NCBI GenBank assembly: GCA_039029355.1
Contig: JBCCGI010000002.1
Coordinates: 1 to 64,000 of the forward strand
Source of the DNA: JBCCGI01 sp039029355
GTDB taxonomy: Bacteria; Planctomycetota; UBA1135; GCA-002686595
Direction: 5' to 3'
Length of the DNA: 64,000 nucleotides
Below the pieces are notes generated by a model, which worked only from the letters and a program-made list of their open reading frames with translations, searched no databases and was not told the DNA's origin. This document shows, one piece after another, positions 8,820 to 16,824 of the stretch. How positions within the stretch are numbered: the first letter of the stretch is position 1; every line of letters starts with the position of its first letter. The position numbers were made by a program, and so were the translations under genes.

Positions 8820-10409
8820 GTGAGGCCGTCCGTCGACAATGTCGAGCCCGAGCTGCAGGAGCTGCTGCGCCGCGGAGCCCAGGCGCACGCGCAGGGGCAC
8901 GCGGTCGAGGCTCTCTCCGCGTTCCGCGCGGGAATGCAGCGCTACCCACACGAGTGGCGCTTTCCGAGCAACGCGGCGACGGTGCTGCACGGCGAGAGGC
9001 GCTTCGGCGAGGCGCTCAAGCTGCTGAACGCGGCGCTTCGGCTGGCGCCGGAGGAGCCGGCAATGCTCAACAAGCTGGCCGGCTGGCTGCTCGAGCTCGG
9101 CCAGCCCGAGGCCTCGATTCGCCTGCTGGAGCAGGCGGTGCAAAGGAGCGTGGGCGACGCGCTCTCGCTGCTGCACCTGGGCTCCGCCTACCTTCAGACC
9201 AAGCAAGACGAGCGCGCGGCCGCGACCGCCGAGCGCGCCTGTGCGCTGCACCCCGAGCTCGCGGACGCGCACCTCCTGACCGCCTTCGTCGAGCAGTCCC
9301 GCGGGCAACGCGACGCGAGCGACGCGGCGTTCCAGCGCGCGATCGAGCTCGACCCGTTCTGCGGCCAGGCGTACTTCCACCTCGCGCGCGGGGGGAGCTA
9401 CCGCAACGCCGAGGCGCTCGAAGCGCTCCTCCGCCGCCCGGACCTGCCGCCGGAGTCGCGCTTTCGGATCCGCTTCGCGCTCGGCTGCATCTACGACCGC
9501 GCCGGGGCGCACGAAGCCGCATGGGCGCACTTCGACGGTGCGAATCGCGGCGCGGGAAGGTGCTGGGATCCCGACCGCGCGCGGCGCGTCGCCGGCGAGA
9601 TCGCGGGCGTCTGCCACCGCCGGATGTTCGAGGAGCAGAGCGCGGCGGCCCCCCGCCCCGGACTCGCGCCGATCTTCGTCGTCGGCATGCCGCGGACGGG
9701 ATCCTCGCTGCTGGAGCAGATCCTGGCCGGTCACCCGGGCGTCCACGCCGTCGGTGAGCACGGCGACGGCATCCCGCGCATCGCGAAGCAGCTCCCGAAC
9801 GTGCGGGACGGGGTGCGGGCCTTCCCGGCCGGCATCGCGGACCTGACGGCCGACGACCGCGCCGCTCTCGCGCGCCGCTACGCCGCTTCGCTCCCAGGCG
9901 ATCCGGCGTCCGGGCTGCGGCCCGTCGACAAGCTCCTGGCCAACTTCCAGGCCCTCGGGCTCATCGCGCAGCTCTTCCCCGACGCGCGCGTGCTCGACTG
10001 CCGGCGCGATCCGCGCGACTGCGGCCTGTCGGCCTACTTCCTGGAGTTCCAGCGCAACGAGCTGAGCTGGTCGTACGACCTGGAATCGATCGCGCGCTAC
10101 TACGAGGACTACGACGCGCTCATGACGCACTGGAGCGAGCACCTCCCGCTGCCGATCCACGAGGTGCACTACGAGGACCTCGTCCGCCACCCGGAGGAGA
10201 CGGCCCGCCGGGCGTTGGCGTTCTGCGGACTGGACTGGGAGCCGAGCTGCCTGGAGTTCCCCGCGATGCAGCGCGCCGTCTACACCGCGAGCGCGATGCA
10301 GGTCCGCGAGCAGCTCCACACGCGCGCCGTGGCGCGGTGGAAGCCATACGAGCGCTTCCTCGGGCCGCTGGGACGGCTGTCGGGCCGCGACATCGTCGCC
10401 GAGCGGTAA
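8820..10409 (+). CDS. TPR-sulfotransferase fusion protein
   Basis: A cytosolic-looking fusion of N-terminal tetratricopeptide repeats (about residues 1-220 from the GTG at 8820) with a sulfotransferase domain. The 5'-phosphosulfate-binding loop is IFVVGMPRTGSSLLEQ near residue 285, and the 3'-phosphate-binding region is VLDCRRDPRDCGLSAY near residue 390. The family moves sulfate from PAPS to a hydroxyl acceptor; TPR-linked members are related to tyrosyl-protein sulfotransferases. The GTG start gives about 529 residues and leaves a short shared promoter region with the divergent sulfatase-like gene. The frame extends upstream to 8568, but that part is low-complexity and overlaps the divergent gene. 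Its place between sulfatase-fold genes suggests a sulfation/desulfation locus. The acceptor is unknown. Confidence 0.88.
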   Translation: MRPSVDNVEPELQELLRRGAQAHAQGHAVEALSAFRAGMQRYPHEWRFPSNAATVLHGERRFGEALKLLNAALRLAPEEPAMLNKLAGWLLELGQPEASIRLLEQAVQRSVGDALSLLHLGSAYLQTKQDERAAATAERACALHPELADAHLLTAFVEQSRGQRDASDAAFQRAIELDPFCGQAYFHLARGGSYRNAEALEALLRRPDLPPESRFRIRFALGCIYDRAGAHEAAWAHFDGANRGAGRCWDPDRARRVAGEIAGVCHRRMFEEQSAAAPRPGLAPIFVVGMPRTGSSLLEQILAGHPGVHAVGEHGDGIPRIAKQLPNVRDGVRAFPAGIADLTADDRAALARRYAASLPGDPASGLRPVDKLLANFQALGLIAQLFPDARVLDCRRDPRDCGLSAYFLEFQRNELSWSYDLESIARYYEDYDALMTHWSEHLPLPIHEVHYEDLVRHPEETARRALAFCGLDWEPSCLEFPAMQRAVYTASAMQVREQLHTRAVARWKPYERFLGPLGRLSGRDIVAER

Positions 10410-10479
10410 AGACTCCCTTCACGACCGGGGCCCGAGGGCAAAGCACGGCCCGCGGGTATCGGTGGCGGAGGGGGCAGAT

Positions 10480-12231
10480 ATGCTAGGCGATATGAAGCGA
10501 TGGACGCTGACCGCCCCCCTCCTCCTCGCCCTGCTCGGGGCTCCCTCCGCCGCCCAGGCGGACGGCGCTGCTCCGGGCAACATCCTGATCGTCCTGGTCG
10601 ACGATTTGGGCAAGGAGTGGCTCAGCATGTACGGAGTCGGAAGCGCTCCTGCCAACACCCCCAACCTCGACGCGCTCGCGGCGAACGGCGTCACGTTCAA
10701 CAACGCCTGGTCGACGCCGATGTGCTCTCCGACGCGCGCCGCAATCCAGACCGGCCGCTACGGCTTCCGCACCGGAGTGGGGCACCTGGTGTCCCCGTCG
10801 TACGGGCTGCCGCTCGACGAGGTGACGCTGCCCGAGATGATCGAGCTCGGTACCGGCGGGCAGTACCTCAACTCCTACGTCGGCAAGTGGCACCTCGGCA
10901 GCGAAGAGGTCGGCGGCTTCCTCGCCCCCAACATGGCGGGCTGGCAGCACTTCGGCGGGTTGTCGCCATTCGCCGGCTCGCTGCTCGAGGGCGAGGACTA
11001 CTTCCAGTGGACCAAGGTCTCCGACGGCACCGTCGGCGTCGTCAACGAGTACGTCACGTCGCACAACATCGACGACGCCATCAGCGTGATCCAGATCTGG
11101 CCGGATCCGTGGCTGCTGTTCGTCTCGCTGGTATCGGTGCACAACCCGTACCACGCGCCGCCGCCGTCGCTGCACGGCGTCGACCTGAGCGGCGCGGGTG
11201 ACCCCGAAGTCGACACCGAGCCCTACTACCGCGCGATGATCGAGGCGATGGACGCCGAGATCGGGCGGCTGATCAACGTGGTCGACTTCGGCACGACGAC
11301 GCTGATCTTCGTCGCCGACAACGGCTCGTCGTTCCAGACGGTCTTTCCGCCATTCGACCCGCTGCACGGCAAGAACAGCCTGTTCGAGGGCGGTATCTCG
11401 GTGCCGATGATCGTACGCGGCCCCGACGTCACGCAGCCGGGCTCGATCTGCGACGGGCTGGTCAACGTGACCGACGTGTTCGCGACGGCCGCCGACCTCG
11501 CGGACGTCGACCTGGCGGCGACGCTTCCGGGCGTCGAGCTCGACTCGGTGAGCTTCCGCCCCTACCTTTCCGACCCCGCGCTGCCGTCGCTGCGCGACTG
11601 GATCTTCGCCGAGCACTTCCAGCCGAACGGCCCGCGCGGCGGCCCGCTGGCGCCCAAGGGGCCGAGCGAGGTCTGTCAGCCCGACCTCGGCTTCGGCGGC
11701 CCCGGAACCGCCACGCTGTCGTTCTGCGGCCCCCCGCTGGTCGAGTACGCGTTGCCGGACCTGGTGCTTACGGGCGCGCAGCCGTTCTCGCCGACGTTCT
11801 TCGCGGTGTCGACGGCGCTCGACCCGATCCCGTTCTTCGGCGGGACGTTGGCGACGAACCCCGTGGCGCTGCTCCTGCCCTTCGACGCGGACGAGAACGG
11901 TGAGGTCCGCAGCGACAACCTGACGGTCCCGTCGCCGGGCCCGATCACGCTCTTCGTCCAGGGCGGCGCGCTCGACCCCTCGGCGCCGCTGGGCGTGACG
12001 TTCACGAACGCGATCCAGGCCGACTTCCTTCCCTGGGACACCAAGGCGATCCGCAACGAGCGCTGGAAGCTCATCGCCGACGTGCACGCCGGCTGGCATC
12101 GGCTCTACGACCTGGAGACCGACCCGCTGGAGGTCAACGACCTCATCGCCGCGGGACCGCTCGACCCCGTGCAGCAGGCGGCCTACGACTCGCTGCTGCA
12201 AGACCTGATCGCGCTCGTCGACGCGCCGTAG
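10480..12231 (+). CDS. Secreted FGly-type sulfatase with an inserted beta domain
   Basis: A type I sulfatase of about 583 residues with a signal peptide. From the ATG at 10480 the metal motif VDDLG is near residue 40 and the canonical formylglycine site C82-S-P-T-R86 is followed by TGRYGFRTG. HLG after GKWH, and VADNGSS, are further sulfatase motifs. Between EHFQPNGPR (near residue 385) and the final strand WDTKAIRNERWKLIAD (near 517) lie about 130 residues absent from ordinary sulfatases. They resemble the C-terminal domain of other secreted proteins here. GGAGGGG about 6 bases upstream supports the 10480 start; the ATG at 10492 is an alternative. The enzyme is predicted to hydrolyse sulfate esters outside the cell and needs a formylglycine-generating enzyme, not seen in this window. 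It is paralogous to the next gene. Confidence 0.93.
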   Translation: MLGDMKRWTLTAPLLLALLGAPSAAQADGAAPGNILIVLVDDLGKEWLSMYGVGSAPANTPNLDALAANGVTFNNAWSTPMCSPTRAAIQTGRYGFRTGVGHLVSPSYGLPLDEVTLPEMIELGTGGQYLNSYVGKWHLGSEEVGGFLAPNMAGWQHFGGLSPFAGSLLEGEDYFQWTKVSDGTVGVVNEYVTSHNIDDAISVIQIWPDPWLLFVSLVSVHNPYHAPPPSLHGVDLSGAGDPEVDTEPYYRAMIEAMDAEIGRLINVVDFGTTTLIFVADNGSSFQTVFPPFDPLHGKNSLFEGGISVPMIVRGPDVTQPGSICDGLVNVTDVFATAADLADVDLAATLPGVELDSVSFRPYLSDPALPSLRDWIFAEHFQPNGPRGGPLAPKGPSEVCQPDLGFGGPGTATLSFCGPPLVEYALPDLVLTGAQPFSPTFFAVSTALDPIPFFGGTLATNPVALLLPFDADENGEVRSDNLTVPSPGPITLFVQGGALDPSAPLGVTFTNAIQADFLPWDTKAIRNERWKLIADVHAGWHRLYDLETDPLEVNDLIAAGPLDPVQQAAYDSLLQDLIALVDAP

Positions 12232-12315
12232 GCGCACGGCGGGCACAAGGCCCACACCGAGCTCCCGCGTCGGCCCCGCCCCGGCCTCCGGGAGTCGTAC
12301 CCCAACACCCAACCC

Positions 12316-14052
12316 ATGCGCACAAACAGGTGCATCCTGCTCGCCGCGGCCGCGGCGGCAATCCTCGCTCCGGGAGCGACGGCGACGTCCGATGCGGACG
12401 GCAACGTCCTGGTCATCCTCTGCGACGACCTGGGGCTCGACTGGCTCGGCCTCTACGGCGTGGCTCCTTCGCCGCCGAACACCCCGAACCTCGACGCGCT
12501 CGCGGCCGACGGGGTGACGTTCCTTCAGGTCTGGGGCGGCACGAGCTGTTCGCCCACGCGCGCGTCGATCCAGACCGGGCGCTACGCGTTCCGCACGGGC
12601 CTGGGCAGCAACGTCGATGCGGGATACGCGCTGCCGACCTCAGAGGTGACGCTGCCCGAGCTCCTCGACCTGGGCACCGAGTGCGCCTACGAGCACGCCT
12701 ACTTCGGCAAGTGGCACCTCGGCAACGACGCCGTCGGCGCGGAGCTGGCGCCGAACACCGCCGGCTGGGCGCACTTCGCAGGCGCGGTCACGCACGCCGG
12801 GTCGGTCGAACCGTGGGAGGACTACTTCACCTGGAACAAGGTCACCGACGGGGTCACCGAAGTGGTGAACGACTACGTCACCTCCGTGAACGTCGACGAC
12901 GCCGTGCAGTGGATCTCGACCCGTCAGGATCCCTGGCTGTGCTTCGTCGGGTTGACGTCGGTGCACACGCCGGTCCACGCGCCGCCGGCCGAGCTGCACA
13001 GCGTCGACCTCACCGGGATCGGAATGCCGAACGAGACGCCGGTGCCGTACATGCAGGCGATGATCGAGGCGATGGACACCGAGATCGGCCGGCTGCTGGC
13101 CTCGGTCGACCCGCTCACGACGACGGTCATCTTCCTCGCGGACAACGGCACGTCGGAGTTCCTCACCTTCCCGCCCTTCGACCCGCAACACGCCAAGAAC
13201 AGCTTGTTCCAAGGCGGCCTGCAGATCCCGATGATCGTCCGCAGCCCGCTGGTCGCGTCTCCCGGCTCGGTCTGCGGCAACGTGGTCAACTCCAGCGACC
13301 TGTTCGCGACCGTGGCCGATATCGCGGGGCTCGATCCCGCGGCGCTGCTGCCGGAAGTCGAGCTCGACTCGGTCAGCTTCCTGCCCTACCTCGCGGACCC
13401 CGACGCGCGCTCGAACCGCACCTGGATCTTCAGCGAGGGCTTCTGGCCGAACGGCCCGCGCACCGGGACGCTCGCCCCCCCGGTGCCGCTGCCGGTCTGC
13501 CAGCCCGACCTCGGCCAGGGCGGCCCCGGGGACGTGACGCTCACGGCCTGCGGCGACCCGGTCGTCGTGTCGGGGCTCTTCGACCTCAAGGTCGAGGGAG
13601 TGCAGCCCTTCGCCCCGGTGGCGGTGGTCGTGTCGTCGCTCAACGACCCCACGCCGTTCTTCGGCGGCACGCTCGTGCCCAACCCGGTGGTCCTGACGGT
13701 CGCGCTGCTGGCCGATAGCTCGGGCGAGGCGGGCCTCCCGGACCTGCACGTGACCGCGCCGGGGCCGTTCACGCTGTACCTGCAGGCCATGGCGCTCGAC
13801 ACCGAGCAACAGCAGGGCCTGGCGATCTCGAACGCGCTCGAGATCACGTTCCAGGCCTGGGACACCAAGGCCATGACCGACGGGCGTTGGAAGCTGATCG
13901 CCGACGTGAACGCCGGCTACCAGCGGTTCTTCGACCTCGAGCTGGACCCGTTCGAGCTGAACGACCTGCTCACCGCCGGCCCGCTTTCGCCCGAGGCGCA
14001 GGCCGCGTACGACTTCCTGACGCTGGAGATCAACACGCTGATCGCGCCGTAG
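12316..14052 (+). CDS. Secreted FGly-type sulfatase with an inserted beta domain (paralogue)
   Basis: A 578-residue sulfatase, a tandem paralogue of the preceding gene with the same architecture. A signal peptide (hydrophobic residues about 6-20) precedes LCDDLG at the metal site. The formylglycine motif is C78-S-P-T-R82, followed by TGRYAFRTG. GKWHLG and LADNGTS complete the catalytic landmarks. As in its neighbour, an insertion of about 135 residues (roughly 377-513) separates FWPNGPRTG from WDTKAMTDGRWKLIAD. This block begins CQPDLGQGGPG, like the neighbour's CQPDLGFGGPG, so it was present before the duplication. The gap to the previous gene is 84 bases, and the sugar kinase gene follows 5 bases after the stop. 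Substrate is unknown, probably a sulfated glycan. Confidence 0.93.
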   Translation: MRTNRCILLAAAAAAILAPGATATSDADGNVLVILCDDLGLDWLGLYGVAPSPPNTPNLDALAADGVTFLQVWGGTSCSPTRASIQTGRYAFRTGLGSNVDAGYALPTSEVTLPELLDLGTECAYEHAYFGKWHLGNDAVGAELAPNTAGWAHFAGAVTHAGSVEPWEDYFTWNKVTDGVTEVVNDYVTSVNVDDAVQWISTRQDPWLCFVGLTSVHTPVHAPPAELHSVDLTGIGMPNETPVPYMQAMIEAMDTEIGRLLASVDPLTTTVIFLADNGTSEFLTFPPFDPQHAKNSLFQGGLQIPMIVRSPLVASPGSVCGNVVNSSDLFATVADIAGLDPAALLPEVELDSVSFLPYLADPDARSNRTWIFSEGFWPNGPRTGTLAPPVPLPVCQPDLGQGGPGDVTLTACGDPVVVSGLFDLKVEGVQPFAPVAVVVSSLNDPTPFFGGTLVPNPVVLTVALLADSSGEAGLPDLHVTAPGPFTLYLQAMALDTEQQQGLAISNALEITFQAWDTKAMTDGRWKLIADVNAGYQRFFDLELDPFELNDLLTAGPLSPEAQAAYDFLTLEINTLIAP

Positions 14053-14057
14053 GGGCC

Positions 14058-15008
14058 GTGTCGGGCCCCCTCTACGCCGGAGTCGACGCGGGAGGCACCC
14101 GCACCCGGCTCGTCCTGATCGACGATCAGGGCGAGCTGCGGGCCCGCGGCGAGGGCGGCCCGGGCAACCTGCGCCGGGTCGGCGCGGCGGGGCTCGCGCA
14201 GGCGCTCACGGAAGCGCGCGACGCCGCGGGACCGGACCTGCGCCCCGCCGCGGCGTTCCTCGGCGTGGCGGGAGCGTCGAGCGCCGAGGACCGCGCCCAG
14301 GTGGCCGAGGTCGCGGAGCGGATCGAGCTGGCGCCGGCCGGGCGGATCGGCGTCGACCACGACCTGCGCATCGCGCACGCCGCCGCCTTCGACGATGAGC
14401 CGGGGATCGTCGTGGTCGCGGGGACGGGCTCCGCGGCCTACGGACGCGACGCGCACGGGACCGCCGAGCGCGCGGGCGGCTGGGGGCCGACGCTGGACGA
14501 TCCGGGCAGCGCATACGACCTGGCGCGGCGGGCGCTGACCGCGTGCGTGCGCGCCGCGGACGGGCGCGGCCCCGCGACGGAGCTCCTCACGGCGCTGGTG
14601 CGCGAGCTCGACGCGCGGGACCTGCGCGACGCGGTGCGCCGCATTGAGGACGGGCGTGTGTCGCGCGCGCAGATCGCGGCGCTCGCGCCGCACGTGCTGG
14701 CCGCCGCGGAGCGCGGCGACGGCGTCGCGCAAGCCGCGGTCGCCGCGGGTGTCGAAGAGCTCGCCTGCTGCGCCGTCGCGGTGGCGCAGAGGCTCGGGCC
14801 GGAAGAGCGGGGGCCGGTGCCGCGGGGCGACTTCACGCGCGCTCCCAGGGTCGCGCTCGCCGGCGGGCTCGCGGTCTCGGACGCCTGGCGCGACGCCTTC
14901 GAAGCCGCACTCGCGGACCGGCTACCAGGCGCGGCGGTGCGGGTTGCGACGACCGAGCCCGCGCTGGGCGCCGCTCGCCTCGCGCGCCGCCGGGCGGCCG
15001 GGCGCTAG
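14058..15008 (+). CDS. BadF/BadG/BcrA/BcrD-type ATPase, probable N-acetylhexosamine kinase
   Basis: A cytosolic kinase of about 316 residues in the ASKHA (actin/hexokinase) fold. The N-terminal phosphate-1 motif is DAGGTRTRLVLID, with adenosine/phosphate-2 landmarks VVVAGTGSAAYG followed by GGWGPTLDDPGSAYDLARRAL, a signature of N-acetylglucosamine-kinase-like members. LAGGLAVSD near the C-terminus is the adenosine motif. The GTG at 14058 lies 5 bases after the sulfatase stop, suggesting translational coupling. A role in phosphorylating an amino sugar released by the sulfatases is a fair inference from context. The stop overlaps the convergent symporter stop in CTAG. Exact substrate cannot be read from sequence. 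Confidence 0.82.
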   Translation: MSGPLYAGVDAGGTRTRLVLIDDQGELRARGEGGPGNLRRVGAAGLAQALTEARDAAGPDLRPAAAFLGVAGASSAEDRAQVAEVAERIELAPAGRIGVDHDLRIAHAAAFDDEPGIVVVAGTGSAAYGRDAHGTAERAGGWGPTLDDPGSAYDLARRALTACVRAADGRGPATELLTALVRELDARDLRDAVRRIEDGRVSRAQIAALAPHVLAAAERGDGVAQAAVAAGVEELACCAVAVAQRLGPEERGPVPRGDFTRAPRVALAGGLAVSDAWRDAFEAALADRLPGAAVRVATTEPALGAARLARRRAAGR

Positions 15009-16486
15009 TCGCCCGGCTCGGCGCTCGTCGCGAGGAACTCGCGCTCGCGCTCCTCGTCCTCGTGCGAGGTGAGGAGCGACACCAGCACGAGCGCCGTCAG
15101 GTTCGCCGCAAGCCCGTACACCCCCGCGTGCACGTCGAACGGGCGCAGGTCGGCGTTCGACGCGAACAGGATGTTGGTCGCAATCCCCGCGATCAGCCCG
15201 GCCTGGACGCCCCGCCCGGTGGCGCGCCGCCAGAAGAGCGTCGCGTAGACCGCGGGTGCGAACTGGACGATGGGTCCATAGGCGTAGAGCAGGAGCTCGA
15301 CCAGTGATCCGGTGTAGAGCACCGCCAGGCCGTAGGAGACCGCGACCACGGCGACGAGCACGATCCGGATCGCGAGGCGCTCCGTCGCCGCGTCGAGCGG
15401 TCGCCGCAGTGCCGTCACCCAGCCGTCGCGCACGACGATCGAGGCGGTCGCATGGGCGATCGCGTCGCCGGACGACATCGAAGCGGCAAGCGCGCCCGCA
15501 CAGAACAGCCCGACCAGTACCGGCGGCACGTCGGCGTTCATCATCAGGTGGGGCAGGATTCCGTCCGCGCGCTCGGGCGCGTTCGCGAGCAGCACTCCCG
15601 CAAAGCCGAGGATCAGGATCGGCACCACGAACAGCTGGAACGAGGGGTACAGCACCACGGTGCGCCGAATCGTGCGCTCGTCGCGCGCGCTGAAGGCCTT
15701 CATGAAGAGGTGCGGGAACACCGAGAAGCCAGCGATCGAGACCAGCACCGAGCTGGTGTACTCGCTCCATGGCCACGGAGTCCCACCGCCGGTCAGGCCG
15801 GGCGGCTTCAAGAAGCCCGGGCGCTCGGCGGCGATGCGCTCGAACATCGGCCCGATGCCGCCGTAGAGCACGCGCGGCAGATAGAGCCCCATCCCCCACG
15901 CGAGCGCGAGCATGAACACGCCCTGGAACGTGTTCGTCCAACCCACGCCGAGCACGCCGCTCTTCAGCACGTACACGAGCACGAGGCCGTAGACGAGCAG
16001 CGCGCCCAGCTTCTCGTCGACCGCGCCGCCGGTCATCGCCTCGAGCACGATCCCGGCGCCCTGCATCTGCAGCGCTAGGTAGGGCACGAACGCGAGCACG
16101 CTGATCAGCGCCATCGTCGCCGCGATGCCCGGCCGCGAGAAGCGGTGCGCGACCATTTCGGCCTGCGTGACGAAGCCGTAGCGCTTCCCCAGGCGCGCCG
16201 CGCGGGGGCCGAGGAAGTAGAAGGGGACGAAGCCCAGCGTCCCGTATGCCAGCATGTAGAGCGCCGCGCCGCCGCGCGAGAAGGCCCAGCCGGGCGCGCC
16301 GAGGAAGGCGTAGGCGCTGAAGATCGTCGCGCCGGTGATGAAGTACATCACGACCAGCCCCAGCGCGCGGTCGCCGGCGACGTAGCCGGCGGCGGAGTCC
16401 GAGCTCTTGCGGCCCGGCAGCATCCCGACGAGCAGGCACGTGCCGAGATACAGCCCGGCGATCCCGAGGACGATCGCGGTGTTCAA
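15005..16486 (-). CDS. Sodium:solute symporter family protein
   Basis: A polytopic inner-membrane transporter of about 493 residues in the SSS family (sodium-coupled uptake of sugars, amino acids or organic acids). Many hydrophobic helices are visible. Family landmarks include the N-terminal GLYLGTCLLVG, GRKSSDSAAGYVAGDRALG, and the TGATIFSAYAFLGAPGWAF region that in this family contributes to sodium and substrate binding. The TTG at 16486 is chosen because it overlaps the upstream small gene's TGA as TTGA, a classic coupling arrangement, and because residues further upstream look non-membrane and Arg-rich. The upstream partner is a small two-helix protein. Substrate is unknown; the neighbouring sugar kinase on the other strand makes a sugar possible. 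Confidence 0.88.
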   Translation of the reverse strand: MNTAIVLGIAGLYLGTCLLVGMLPGRKSSDSAAGYVAGDRALGLVVMYFITGATIFSAYAFLGAPGWAFSRGGAALYMLAYGTLGFVPFYFLGPRAARLGKRYGFVTQAEMVAHRFSRPGIAATMALISVLAFVPYLALQMQGAGIVLEAMTGGAVDEKLGALLVYGLVLVYVLKSGVLGVGWTNTFQGVFMLALAWGMGLYLPRVLYGGIGPMFERIAAERPGFLKPPGLTGGGTPWPWSEYTSSVLVSIAGFSVFPHLFMKAFSARDERTIRRTVVLYPSFQLFVVPILILGFAGVLLANAPERADGILPHLMMNADVPPVLVGLFCAGALAASMSSGDAIAHATASIVVRDGWVTALRRPLDAATERLAIRIVLVAVVAVSYGLAVLYTGSLVELLLYAYGPIVQFAPAVYATLFWRRATGRGVQAGLIAGIATNILFASNADLRPFDVHAGVYGLAANLTALVLVSLLTSHEDEEREREFLATSAEPGD

Positions 16487-16704
16487 GCCCGCGAGCCTCC
16501 CACGCGCGAGCGCGCGACGTGGTAGGCGCAGAGCGCCAGGAAGGTGGCGATCACCCAGCCCACGCTCCACGCGAAGGCAAACGGCAGGCCCAGCACGAAC
16601 GGCTCCTCGCGCGCGGCGAACCACGCGAAGCCCGGCCAGACCAGGCAGGCCGCGCACACGAAGAGGTAGATTCCGAGCAACACGTCGAGCACGCGGGCGG
16701 GCAT
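16483..16704 (-). CDS. Small two-helix membrane protein, symporter partner (DUF3311/YhdT-like)
   Basis: A 73-residue protein with two hydrophobic segments (about residues 6-26 and 36-60) separated by the short turn AAREEPFVLGLPFAF. This layout, with WPGFAW after helix one and GLPF before helix two, matches small DUF3311/YhdT-like proteins commonly encoded just upstream of SSS-family symporters. The ATG at 16704 fits that family length; the frame extends to 16752 with a less typical N-terminus. Its TGA overlaps the symporter's TTG start. It probably assists membrane assembly or function of the symporter; this role is inferred from context. Confidence 0.7.
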   Translation of the reverse strand: MPARVLDVLLGIYLFVCAACLVWPGFAWFAAREEPFVLGLPFAFAWSVGWVIATFLALCAYHVARSRVGGSRA

Positions 16705-16768
16705 GGCTAGGAGGATACGCGCCTCAGCCGGACCGCGCGCCCGCAAAAGCACGCCCCAAATGCAGCGC

Positions 16769-16797
16769 GGGCCGGCGTCCGCGAGGGACGCCGGCCC
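16769..16797. terminator. Strong hairpin after the secreted protease gene
   Basis: A perfect 12-base-pair inverted repeat: left arm GGGCCGGCGTCC at 16769-16780 and right arm GGACGCCGGCCC at 16786-16797, with a 5-base loop. It lies 28 bases beyond the stop of the minus-strand protease gene and upstream of the small membrane protein gene. On the minus strand only short interrupted T runs follow, so it is an intrinsic-terminator-like hairpin without a proper U-tract. It may work as a transcript 3' stabiliser instead. Confidence 0.55.
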
Positions 16798-16824
16798 GGC
16801 TGGTTTCGCTAGAGCGCTAGGCGC

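Noticed and set aside
7043..9757. A 904-residue plus-strand frame across the second sulfatase-like gene and the sulfotransferase
   Set aside because: Antisense and out-of-frame shadow; its residues are Arg/Ala-rich and match no family.
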